From Nocardioides sp. CER19 (GTDB taxonomy: Bacteria; Actinomycetota; Actinomycetes; Propionibacteriales; Nocardioidaceae), in contig NZ_JARVWS010000001.1 of NCBI RefSeq assembly GCF_029846275.1, forward strand, positions 496,001-560,000: a stretch of DNA of 64,000 bases. The letters are read 5' to 3'. Positions 7,904-15,629 of this stretch are shown here, piece by piece. The translations under genes were made by a program, and so were the position numbers. The notes under the pieces are model-generated. The model made no database searches, was not told the origin of the DNA, and saw only the letters and a program-made list of their open reading frames with translations. Within the stretch, counting starts at the first letter, position 1, and each line of letters starts with the position of its first letter.

Positions 7904-9145
7904 GGCCTCCAGCGCGCCCGCCACGGCGCCGGTGAGCACGACGGCCATCTCGCGAGCGTCCCACGTGGGCTCGTCGAGCTGGTCGGAGAAGAACAGCCCG
8001 TCGTGCAGGATCATCGTCATCACCGCGAGCCGCTCTGCGTCCTCCGGGCGCATGTCGAGCACGTCGCGGAACCACTCCGTCATGATCAGGCGCTGGCGGT
8101 GGCGCACCGAGAGGAACCGGGCGCGCCCGGCCGGTGCGTCATCGCGCCGGAGCAGGAGCAGCTGGTGCCCGATCCGGAGGAAGTCGGGCTCGGCCTGCAG
8201 GGAGCGCAGCGCCGTGGCGAAGTGGCTGCGCAGCTCGTCCTGCCACGGCGTGCCGGGAGTCGGCGGCAGCCAGGCCGGCTGCCGTGCCGACCACTCCTGG
8301 AAGGAGTGCTCGACGACTCCGGCGAGCAGGTCGTCCTTGCCCTTGAAGTGCCAGTAGAGGGACGAGGGCGGCAGGCCGGCGCGGGCGCAGATGCGGGAGA
8401 TCGACGCCCCCTCGTAGCCGGACTCGGCGGCCACCGCGGCCGCCGCGTCGAGCAGCCGGTCACGGCTGGTGCGGGCGTCGCCGAGCACGCGCTCGGTGCG
8501 GGCGGGCGCGACCTCCCGGTCGGTGGGGAGCGACTGCTCGTGCAGACGTCCGGCGACCGCGGCGATGGCCTCGGCGAGGAGCGGCACCACGAGGTCGATC
8601 CGCTCCTGTCCGTCGGACTGGTGCGCGATGAAGAGCCCGTCGAGGGCGGCCATGGTGAGCCGGACGAGCACCGGCCGGTCGCGGGCATCGGCGCTCGCCG
8701 ACCACCACTCGCCGACGACGTCGCTGGCCTGGCCGCGGATCCGGAGGAACCGCGTGCGGGCCTGCGAGCCGACGGCGGGGCCGGTCTCGAGCGACATCAT
8801 CAGGCCCATCCTCCAGAAGCCCGGCTCGTGGTCCAGGCCTCGGGTCGCCTCGCTGAAGTGGGTGGCGAGGGACGCCGCGAGCGACTCGCCGGACGTGCCC
8901 CTCTCCCAGCGCGGCGAGTGCTCGTGCCACAGCGCGAACGCGTGGTCGAGCGCGTCGGCGATCAGGTCGTCCTTGTCCTTGAAGTGCCAGTAGAGGGACG
9001 ACGCGGGCAGCCCGGTGGCGCGCTTGACCTGCGCGACAGTCGTCCCGACGTACCCGCGCTCGCTCGCGATGCGCAGGGTCGCATCGAGGATGGCTCGCCG
9101 CGACACCTCTCCCTGAGCGTGGGTGCGGCTGGTCTTCCTGGCCAT
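7886..9145 (-). CDS. Double-length TetR regulator (two complete TetR units fused)
   Basis: At 419 residues this is about twice the usual TetR length. The first DNA-binding domain covers about residues 14-62 (AILDATLRIASERG, TTVAQVKRATGLPASSLYWHF) and is followed by a ligand-binding-like half. A second DNA-binding domain follows at about 227-275 (RLLDAAAAVAAESG, ASISRICARAGLPPSSLYWHF) with its own C-terminal half (to 419). Both recognition helices end in LPxSSLYWHFK, so the two operator halves are probably similar. The fusion makes an obligate intramolecular pair in place of a homodimer. It lies 12 bp downstream of the Bcr/CflA exporter gene and is probably co-transcribed with it, so it may repress that exporter. 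Its 3-prime end overlaps the iclR-type gene. Confidence 0.9.
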   Translation of the reverse strand: MARKTSRTHAQGEVSRRAILDATLRIASERGYVGTTVAQVKRATGLPASSLYWHFKDKDDLIADALDHAFALWHEHSPRWERGTSGESLAASLATHFSEATRGLDHEPGFWRMGLMMSLETGPAVGSQARTRFLRIRGQASDVVGEWWSASADARDRPVLVRLTMAALDGLFIAHQSDGQERIDLVVPLLAEAIAAVAGRLHEQSLPTDREVAPARTERVLGDARTSRDRLLDAAAAVAAESGYEGASISRICARAGLPPSSLYWHFKGKDDLLAGVVEHSFQEWSARQPAWLPPTPGTPWQDELRSHFATALRSLQAEPDFLRIGHQLLLLRRDDAPAGRARFLSVRHRQRLIMTEWFRDVLDMRPEDAERLAVMTMILHDGLFFSDQLDEPTWDAREMAVVLTGAVAGALEASPELA

Positions 9146-9157
9146 GGGGAGCCGATC

Positions 9158-10351
9158 CTAGTCCCGGCGGCCGGCGCAGGCCGCCACCTGGCACCCCAGG
9201 GCGACGACGGAGGCGGCCAGCATGGTCACGCCCATCCTGCCCGCGGACGCGCCGCCCAATGACGCCAGCGGCGGTATCGCCGCGCCGAACAGGAACTGCG
9301 CGGTCCCGATCAGAGCGGACGCGGCGCCCGCCCGCTCCCGGTGGGGCAGCAGGGCGAGCGCGACCGTGTTGCCCAGGGCCGCTCCGAGGCCGACCAGCAC
9401 CAGCCACAGGGGCACGAGGACGACGGCGAGGGGCGCGCCCAGGACGCCGGCCGCGGCCACCGCTGCGGTCGAGCAGACGATCAGCCCGACCGCCGCGATC
9501 AGCATCGACGCGGCGCCCGTACGCCCCACCAGTCGGGCACTGACCTGGCTGCCGAGGATCATGCCGACCGCGTTCGCGCCGAACACGAGCGAGTAGGCCG
9601 ACGCTGAGACGCCGTACCCGTCCTGCAGGACGAAGGAGCTCATCGAGATGTAGGCGAACAGGACGACCCCGAACGCCGCCGACATCCCGAGGTAGCGCGT
9701 GAACCGGCGGTCGCGCAGGAGCAGGCGCAGGTCGCTGCCCCCGACCTGCGCTACCCCGGTCCTCGTCTCCGGCAGCCGGGTCAGCACCGCGACCAGCAGG
9801 AGGGTGGAGAGGAGCGCGAGCACGACGAAGATGCCGCGCCAGTCGGTCACGCGCAGGAGCTGGCCGCCGAGCACCGGCCCGAGCACCGGGGCCAGACCCG
9901 TCACGAGCATCAGCTCGGAGAAGACCCGCGCGGCGCGCTCGCCCTCGTAGACGTCGCGCACGATCGCGCGGGCGATGACCACGCCGGCCGAGCCGGCCAG
10001 GCCCTGGATCGCGCGCAGCACGATCAGCGTGCCGACGTCGGGAGCGAGAGCGCAGAGGAACGAGGTGACCGCCAGGACGCCGATGCCCCACCGCAGGGGT
10101 CGCAGCCGACCGACCCGGTCCGAGAGGGGGCCAGCCACCAGCTGACCCAGCGCCAGCCCGATCAGGCAGACCGACATCGTCAGCTGGGTCGTCGCGTCGT
10201 CGGCGCCCCAGGCGTCGCCGAGCTGGGGGAGCGCCGGGAGATAGAGGTCGGTGACGAGCGGCGCCACCGCCGTCAGGGCACCCAGCAGGAGCAGGGTGCG
10301 GCCCGGAAGGGTCCGCTCGGCCGTTGCCGAGGCGGTCGGGGACGGGATCAT
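9158..10351 (-). CDS. Bcr/CflA family MFS drug exporter
   Basis: This 397-residue membrane protein has about 12 hydrophobic segments and the Bcr/CflA signatures. VTDLYLPALPQL lies near the first helix, GQLVAGPLSDRVGRLRPL is the MFS loop 2-3 motif A, and ARAIVRDVYEGERAARVFS and APVLGPVLGG follow in the fourth and fifth helix region. Family members export drugs or small metabolites by proton antiport. In a degradation cluster it could relieve accumulation of toxic intermediates. It begins 221 bp from the divergently transcribed ABC importer and is followed by the double TetR gene, a common exporter-repressor arrangement. Confidence 0.9.
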   Translation of the reverse strand: MIPSPTASATAERTLPGRTLLLLGALTAVAPLVTDLYLPALPQLGDAWGADDATTQLTMSVCLIGLALGQLVAGPLSDRVGRLRPLRWGIGVLAVTSFLCALAPDVGTLIVLRAIQGLAGSAGVVIARAIVRDVYEGERAARVFSELMLVTGLAPVLGPVLGGQLLRVTDWRGIFVVLALLSTLLLVAVLTRLPETRTGVAQVGGSDLRLLLRDRRFTRYLGMSAAFGVVLFAYISMSSFVLQDGYGVSASAYSLVFGANAVGMILGSQVSARLVGRTGAASMLIAAVGLIVCSTAAVAAAGVLGAPLAVVLVPLWLVLVGLGAALGNTVALALLPHRERAGAASALIGTAQFLFGAAIPPLASLGGASAGRMGVTMLAASVVALGCQVAACAGRRD

Positions 10352-10411
10352 GACGAGGAGCCTCCCGGCCGTATCTCGCCGGACGCCAATGCCGTGTTTC
10401 CCCGGATGGCA

Positions 10412-10427
10412 CGGAATGGTCGTTCCA
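10412..10427. promoter_or_regulatory. Palindromic operator, copy A2, in the exporter/importer divergent promoter
   Basis: CGGAATGGTCGTTCCA matches the A palindrome seen at 7036 and 15580; its right half (TCGTTCCA) is identical to that at 15580. It lies in the 221-bp divergent gap, 61 bp upstream of the exporter start (10351) and about 145 bp upstream of the importer start (10573). Arms GGAA and TTCC are symmetric. The gap also holds copy B1 at 10511 and a GTGACG/CGTCAC repeat at 10521-10539. Confidence 0.5.
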
Positions 10428-10510
10428 GCAGCCGTTTTCCACTCCGCGGCACGCTCCCCCGCGTACGGACGGCAAAGTCCTTGCGCCCGTCCGACGCCTC
10501 CGTAGCGTTC

Positions 10511-10525
10511 GTCCCACTGAGTGAC
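10511..10525. promoter_or_regulatory. Operator-like element, copy B1, upstream of the ABC importer
   Basis: GTCCCACTGAGTGAC shares the core CCACTGAGTG with the longer palindrome at 19297-19313, in front of the second iclR-type gene and the hydratase operon. It is 48 bp before the importer start. The adjacent stretch 10501-10516 also partly resembles the A palindrome. GTGACG (10521-10526) and CGTCAC (10534-10539) add a further inverted repeat. Binding by the regulator encoded at 18498 is inferred from the shared core. Confidence 0.45.
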
Positions 10526-10572
10526 GTGATGGTCGTCACGTCCCGGACAGCGAACCCGAGGAGAGGTCAGTC

Positions 10573-11757
10573 ATGTCCCGCACCCCCACGAACCGCCGCC
10601 GGCGCGCCGCCGCGCTGGGCGCGGTCGTCGCCTCGCTGGCACTGCTCGGTGCTTGTGCCCAGAACGACGCCCCCGGTGCGTCCGCCGGCAGCAGCGCCGA
10701 GGACCCGACCGCCGGCATCGAGCAGGCCAAGAGCCACCTCGAGGAGCTCGCCGCCCCCCTCACCGCGGCGAGCTACCCGAAGGAGCCGGCGCTCTCGAAG
10801 CCGGTCGACCTGGCCGGCAAGAAGGTCCTCTTCGTCGCCCTCGGCGACAACATCCCGGTCATCCACGGCGGCGCCGTCGGTGCCGGCGAGGCTCTCAAGG
10901 CGGTCGGCGCGACCAGCGACATCTGCGACGGCAAGTTCACGCCCACGGTCGTCGCCGACTGCCTGCAGCGCGCCGTCGACCGCCGCTACGACGCGGTGAT
11001 CGCCAGCTTCATCGACTACGACATGGCCGGTGCCGCCTTCGACGCGGTCGAGAAGGCGGGCATCCCCGTGCTCCTGGGCGGTGTCGCGGCGCCCGCGGAC
11101 AAGAAGCCGTCGACCACGCTCGCGTTCTACGACAACACCCCACGGGTCAACGAGCTCTACGGCGCCCTCAGCGAGAGCGCGCTGGCGCACGGCGGCGCGG
11201 ACACCAACGCCCTGTGGCTGCGTCTCACCGACTCCACCACGACGACCGACGCCAGCGACGCAGGCATCGACCGCTTCAAGAAGCTGTGCCCGTCGTGCGG
11301 GCTGGCGAGCACCGACTTCGCCACCGCGAACATCGACAAGATGCCCGGCGCCGTGTCGGCCGCGCTGCTGCAGCACCCGGACACGAACGTCCTGATCGTC
11401 CCTGTGGACAGCTTCGTCCCGCCGGCCATGCAGGGGGTCCAGTCCGCCGGCCTGGCGGACAAGGTCACCGTCATCTCCAGCAGCTCGGACCTGGCCGGCC
11501 TGCAGCGGCTGAAGTCCGGGGACCAGGCCGTCGACCTCGGCACGTCGGTCGTCTACGAGGGCTGGAAGCTCGTCAACGCCCTCGAGCAGCTCCTGGCGGG
11601 AGACGAGGTCCGCAAGGGAGACACGATGGTCACCCGGGCCTTCACCCCCGACAACGTCAACGACCTCACGCTCGACCAGGCCAGCTACTTCACCACCTCG
11701 TGGTTCGGCGACGACTCGTTCAAGGACGCCTTCCTCACCGCCTGGGGCGTGAAGTAA
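10573..11757 (+). CDS. ABC transporter substrate-binding lipoprotein, sugar/autoinducer type
   Basis: This 394-residue exported lipoprotein has a basic N-terminus, a hydrophobic stretch and the lipobox LLGAC (Cys about residue 28), followed by a Ser/Gly/Ala linker. The body has the periplasmic-binding-protein type 1 fold of the Peripla_BP_4 group (VLFVALGDNIPVIHGGAVGAGEAL, DAVIASFIDYDMAG, VLLGGVAAPADKK). It starts a three-gene importer operon with the ATPase (11760) and permease (13309). Although the family is named for sugars, it sits between catabolic genes, so the ligand is probably the aromatic or alicyclic growth substrate (inference). GAGGAGAGG precedes the ATG. Confidence 0.88.
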   Translation: MSRTPTNRRRRAAALGAVVASLALLGACAQNDAPGASAGSSAEDPTAGIEQAKSHLEELAAPLTAASYPKEPALSKPVDLAGKKVLFVALGDNIPVIHGGAVGAGEALKAVGATSDICDGKFTPTVVADCLQRAVDRRYDAVIASFIDYDMAGAAFDAVEKAGIPVLLGGVAAPADKKPSTTLAFYDNTPRVNELYGALSESALAHGGADTNALWLRLTDSTTTTDASDAGIDRFKKLCPSCGLASTDFATANIDKMPGAVSAALLQHPDTNVLIVPVDSFVPPAMQGVQSAGLADKVTVISSSSDLAGLQRLKSGDQAVDLGTSVVYEGWKLVNALEQLLAGDEVRKGDTMVTRAFTPDNVNDLTLDQASYFTTSWFGDDSFKDAFLTAWGVK

Positions 11758-11759
11758 CG

Positions 11760-13316
11760 ATGCCGACGCCACGGCTGGAAGCGCGCCACGCGAGCAAGAC
11801 GTACGGCGCCGCGCGGGTGCTGGACGACGCCACGCTGGTCGTCCAGCCGGGCGAGATCCACGCCCTCATCGGGCAGAACGGCTGCGGGAAGTCGACGCTG
11901 GTCAAGATCCTGACCGGCTACCACGCCCCGGACGCGGGTATGGAGCTCGCCGTGGACGGGAAGGCCCTCAGCCTTCCGGTCCAGTGGCGGGCCGCCCAGG
12001 CCGCGGGCGTCTCGGTCGTCCACCAGGACCTCGGTCTCGTCGACCACCTGAGCGTGAGCGAGAACATCGGCATCGGCGGGTTCAAGCGCACGCACGTGAG
12101 CCGACGGATCGACTGGCGGGCCCAGGACCGGGTCGCCCGGGAGACCCTGGGCCGGCTCGGGCTCGACATCGATCCTCATGCGCCGGCCGGCGATCTTCCC
12201 GCCTCCCACCGCGCGGGCGTCGCCATCGCCCGTGCACTGCGCGACGCGGTGCCGGGCGAAGGCCTCGTCATCCTCGACGAGGCGACCCGGGCGCTGCCGC
12301 GCGAGGAGCTGGCGCGGTCCCACGAGGTGCTGCGCCGGATCGTCGCCCCCGGGACCTCGGTGCTGATGGTGAGCCACAACCTCGAGGAGGTGCTCGCCCT
12401 CGCCGACCGGGTCACGGTGCTGCGCGACGGTCGAGTGGTCGGTCAGGGGCTCGACACCGCCGGCCTGACGGAGGCCGACCTGGCCCGCCTGATGCTCGGC
12501 TCGACCGTCGACGCCGTCGTCCGGTCCCCCGCGGTGCGCCCGGAGGCCAGCGCGGCCGCCGAGGTCGTCGGCGTACGGATCGACGGCCACGACCCGCTCG
12601 ACCTGACCGTCGCCGAGGGCGAGGTCGTCGGGATCACGGGGCTGCCCGGCACCGGCTTCGAGCAGCTTCCGTACCTCCTCGGCGGCGCCAGGCGCGGCGC
12701 CGGGAGCGTCGTCACGTCGCGCGCCCGGGTCGACCTGGCCCGCGCCACCGTGCCCCAGTGCCTCGACGCCGGCATCGCGCTGGTGCCCGAGCGCCGGATC
12801 ACCGACGGCCTCGCCGTCGAGCTGTCCGTCCGCGACAACCTCGCGCTGCCCACGATGCGCCGCCGGGGGAGGCCGTGGCTGGTCCGGCGCGGCTGGCAGG
12901 ACCGCCTCGCGGCCCGGGCCATCACCGGTCTCGGGATCAGGTCGCGCGGTCCCGGCGCGCTCGTCCGCGAGCTCTCCGGCGGCAACCAGCAGAAGGTCCT
13001 CTTCGCGAAGTGGCTCTCGGTCGAGCCGTCCCTGCTGGTGCTGCACGAGCCGACGCAGGCCGTCGACGTCGGCGCACGCGCCGACCTCCTGCGCACCGTC
13101 GGCGAGACGGCCGCGGCGGGGGCCGGCGTACTGCTGGTGAGCACAGAGCCCACCGACCTGGTCGAGACGTGCGACCGGATCCTCGTCCTCCATCCCGGGC
13201 GGCCGCCGCGCGAGCTGCGCACCTCCGACCCCGACGACGTCCTCGAGGCGATCTACGGCGTCCCGACCACCGCCCCCTCCACCGTCGACACCGAGACAGG
13301 AGCCCTCCATGTCTGA
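11760..13316 (+). CDS. ABC transporter double ATPase, RbsA/MglA type
   Basis: This 518-residue protein has two fused nucleotide-binding domains. The first has Walker A GQNGCGKST (about residues 37-45), a Q-loop VVHQDLGL and Walker B VILDEAT, but its signature region reads LPASHRAG instead of LSGGQ. The second has a degenerate Walker A (GLPGTGFEQL), an intact LSGGNQQK signature and LLVLHEPTQAVDVGA, with His at the Walker B Asp position. Such asymmetry is common in this family: the first Walker site pairs with the second signature to form one competent ATP site. It starts 2 bp after the substrate-binding gene and overlaps the permease by 8 bp. Confidence 0.9.
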   Translation: MPTPRLEARHASKTYGAARVLDDATLVVQPGEIHALIGQNGCGKSTLVKILTGYHAPDAGMELAVDGKALSLPVQWRAAQAAGVSVVHQDLGLVDHLSVSENIGIGGFKRTHVSRRIDWRAQDRVARETLGRLGLDIDPHAPAGDLPASHRAGVAIARALRDAVPGEGLVILDEATRALPREELARSHEVLRRIVAPGTSVLMVSHNLEEVLALADRVTVLRDGRVVGQGLDTAGLTEADLARLMLGSTVDAVVRSPAVRPEASAAAEVVGVRIDGHDPLDLTVAEGEVVGITGLPGTGFEQLPYLLGGARRGAGSVVTSRARVDLARATVPQCLDAGIALVPERRITDGLAVELSVRDNLALPTMRRRGRPWLVRRGWQDRLAARAITGLGIRSRGPGALVRELSGGNQQKVLFAKWLSVEPSLLVLHEPTQAVDVGARADLLRTVGETAAAGAGVLLVSTEPTDLVETCDRILVLHPGRPPRELRTSDPDDVLEAIYGVPTTAPSTVDTETGALHV

Positions 13317-14343
13317 CACCGAGCAGCTGCCGGCGACCGCGGTCGCGGCCGCCCCCGAGCAGCTGACCGAGCCGAGAAGACGCCCGGCCTGGCTGCAGAA
13401 CCCGGCCGCGAAGTACTCGCTCCTGGTCGTCTGGGCCGCCATGGCGGCGTACTTCTGGTTCGCCGTGCCCGGCGGCCTCTTCCACACCACCGGCACGTTC
13501 CGCAGCATCTTCGGCTCGATGCAGGCGATGGTGCTGGTCTTCCTCGCGATGTCGGCCGTCATCACCCTCGTCGTCGGTGAGTTCGACCTCTCGATCGCCT
13601 CCGTCATGGGCATCTCGGCCACCACGGCGGCGGTGCTCGGCGGCCTCCACGACGTCAACCCGGTCCTCGCCTGCCTGGCGGCCATCGGCGTCGGCGCCCT
13701 CGCCGGCGCCGCGAACGCGTTCTTCGTCGTGGTGATGGGGGTGTCGTCGTTCGTCGTCACCCTCGGCATGGGCACGGTCTGGATGGGCGTGGCGGAGATG
13801 GTCAGCCACAACAACTACGTGTCGATGAGCAGCCCGGGGTTGAAGTCCTTCGCCACCACCTCGGTGCTCGGCATGCCGGTGGCGTTCTACTACGGCGTCG
13901 GACTCGCGCTCGTGCTCGCCTACCTGCTCGCCTGGACGCCGCTGGGGCGCTCGATGATCTTCATCGGCGCGAACCCGGAGGTGGCGCGGCTGGCCGGGGT
14001 GCGGGTCGCCCCCATCCGCTTCGGCGCGTACGTCGCCGGGGGCGTCCTGGCCGCCTTCGCCGGGATCCTCATCGTCGCCAGCGTGGGGTCGTTCGACAAC
14101 AGCACGTCGTCGTCGTACCTGCTGCCGGCCCTCGCCGCCGTCTTCCTCGGCACCGCCGTCATCCAGCCGGGCATGTTCAACCCGCTCGGCACCCTCGTGG
14201 CCATCTACTTCCTGCAGACCGGCATCCTCGGCCTGCAGCTCCTGGGCTACGACACCTGGATCCAGAACGTCTTCTACGGTCTCGGCCTCGTCGTCGCCGT
14301 GACCCTGGCCAAGGTCGTCCGCGACCGCGCGAAGGGAGCCTGA
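13309..14343 (+). CDS. ABC transporter permease, RbsC/BPD_transp_2 type
   Basis: This 344-residue integral membrane protein has about 9-10 hydrophobic segments after a proline- and alanine-rich N-terminus. It carries the family motif VVGEFDLSIASVMGIS (about residues 87-102) and GANPEVARLAGVRV, the cytoplasmic loop that contacts the ATPase. It forms the channel of the importer whose other parts lie directly upstream. The start overlaps the ATPase stop by 8 bp, and the next gene (monooxygenase) begins 1 bp after its stop. Uptake and first attack on the substrate therefore appear to be in one transcript. Confidence 0.9.
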   Translation: MSDTEQLPATAVAAAPEQLTEPRRRPAWLQNPAAKYSLLVVWAAMAAYFWFAVPGGLFHTTGTFRSIFGSMQAMVLVFLAMSAVITLVVGEFDLSIASVMGISATTAAVLGGLHDVNPVLACLAAIGVGALAGAANAFFVVVMGVSSFVVTLGMGTVWMGVAEMVSHNNYVSMSSPGLKSFATTSVLGMPVAFYYGVGLALVLAYLLAWTPLGRSMIFIGANPEVARLAGVRVAPIRFGAYVAGGVLAAFAGILIVASVGSFDNSTSSSYLLPALAAVFLGTAVIQPGMFNPLGTLVAIYFLQTGILGLQLLGYDTWIQNVFYGLGLVVAVTLAKVVRDRAKGA

Positions 14344-14344
14344 C

Positions 14345-15517
14345 GTGCACGCGTCCGTCCACCACATCACCGCCTCCGCCGAGGAGCTGCGGGCGGAGGC
14401 GCTGTCCTCCGACGAGCTCGGCCGGCTCACCGACCGCACGGTCGAGATCCTCCGGGCGTCGGAGGGCATGAAGCTGATGCAGGCCAAGGACCTCGGTGGC
14501 TTCGAGGCCCACCCGAACGACTTCTTCGACTGGGTCATGGCCGTCGGCGAGGCCCACCCGTCGGCCGGCTGGGTCGCGGGCGTGGTCGGCATCCACCCGT
14601 GGCAGATCTCGATCATGGACCCGCTGGTCCAGGACGAGATCTACGGCGCCGACCCGGAGGTCTGGGTGGCGTCGCCGTACGCGCCGTTCGGCCGGCTCGT
14701 GCCGGTCGAGGGCGGCTACCGCTTCACCGGCCGCTGGCCCTACTCCACCGGCACCGACCACGCGCGCTGGATCATCCTCGGCGGGCTGCTGGCCGACGAG
14801 TCCGGCGCGCCGGTCGCGCCGGGGCGGATGTGCCACGTCGTGCTGCCGAGGTCCGGCTACGAGGTCGTCCCCGACTCGTGGAACGTGCTCGGTCTGCGCG
14901 GCACCGGCTCGAAGGACGTCATCGTCGACGGCGCGTTCATCCCGGAGCACCGCGTGAGCTGGGCCGAGCAGATGTACGACTACACCTACGCGAAGGAGCG
15001 CCGGCCCGAGACGCCGCTCTACCAGATGGGCTTCGGGCTGATGTTCCCCGCGGCGATCGCGGCCGGGACCTTCGGGATCGCCCGCAACGCGCTGGCGGTC
15101 TTCGAGGAGACGATGGCGTCCCGGATCTCCACCGCCGGCACCGTCGCCAAGACCTCGCCGCTCCAGCTCGACGCGCTCGCCCGAGCCCGGGCCGACGTCG
15201 AGGCGTCGATCTGCCACCAGCAGTCGATCGTCGCGCGACTCCACGAACAGGTGGAGGGCGGCGTTGACATCGACACCGAGCAGCGCATCGCGTTCCGGCG
15301 CGACCAGGTACGGGCGACCTCGCGCTGCGTCGCCGCGGTCGACGACCTCTTCCGCTTCGCGGGCTCCGGCTCGATGAACAGCGGTCACCCGGTCGAGCGC
15401 GTCTGGCGCGACCTCCACGTCGCCGCCACGCACATCTGCAACATCACCGAGGCCGTCTACCAGGGCTGGGGCGCGCAGCGCTTCGGGGCGCCGCTGCCGC
15501 CCGGCTTCACCTACTGA
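14345..15517 (+). CDS. Flavin-dependent monooxygenase, HsaA/acyl-CoA-dehydrogenase-fold (first copy)
   Basis: This 390-residue protein has the acyl-CoA dehydrogenase fold of group D flavin monooxygenases (HsaA, HpaB-like oxygenase components). It shows AHPSAGWVAGVVGIHPWQI, the flavin-contact region FTGRWPYSTGTDHARWIILGG, SWNVLGLRGTGSKDV, and a C-terminal helical half ending in HPVERVWRDLHVAATHI. These enzymes use reduced flavin from a separate reductase to ortho-hydroxylate a phenol; the flavin reductase at 17873 is the likely partner. It lacks the CoA-dehydrogenase catalytic Glu context, so oxygenation is favoured. The GTG start at 14345 follows the permease stop by 1 bp. A close paralogue lies at 15630. 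Confidence 0.87.
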   Translation: MHASVHHITASAEELRAEALSSDELGRLTDRTVEILRASEGMKLMQAKDLGGFEAHPNDFFDWVMAVGEAHPSAGWVAGVVGIHPWQISIMDPLVQDEIYGADPEVWVASPYAPFGRLVPVEGGYRFTGRWPYSTGTDHARWIILGGLLADESGAPVAPGRMCHVVLPRSGYEVVPDSWNVLGLRGTGSKDVIVDGAFIPEHRVSWAEQMYDYTYAKERRPETPLYQMGFGLMFPAAIAAGTFGIARNALAVFEETMASRISTAGTVAKTSPLQLDALARARADVEASICHQQSIVARLHEQVEGGVDIDTEQRIAFRRDQVRATSRCVAAVDDLFRFAGSGSMNSGHPVERVWRDLHVAATHICNITEAVYQGWGAQRFGAPLPPGFTY

Positions 15518-15579
15518 GCAGTCGTTCCTGTCCGCGGCACGGCTCGCTTGTGAGCCGCGCCACACGTTCTTAGCGTTCC

Positions 15580-15595
15580 TGTAGCGATCGTTCCA
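15580..15595. promoter_or_regulatory. Palindromic operator, copy A3, upstream of the second monooxygenase
   Basis: TGTAGCGATCGTTCCA is the third copy of the A palindrome (others at 7036 and 10412). It lies 34 bp before the start at 15630, within the 112-bp gap between the two monooxygenase genes, so this gap probably contains an independent regulated promoter. A hairpin-like GGCTCGC/GTGAGCC pair just upstream (15541-15556) could end the preceding transcript. Confidence 0.55.
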
Positions 15596-15629
15596 GAACG
15601 CCCAAGCGCCTGAGCCGAGAGAAGGGGCC

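Noticed and set aside
8460..10517. 685-residue minus-strand frame across the exporter and TetR genes
   Set aside because: It is a frame-shifted shadow of two well-defined genes, with extreme Arg/Pro content.
12937..14616. 559-residue minus-strand frame over the permease
   Set aside because: It is antisense to clear ABC genes; rich in His/Asp/Arg and without recognised domains.
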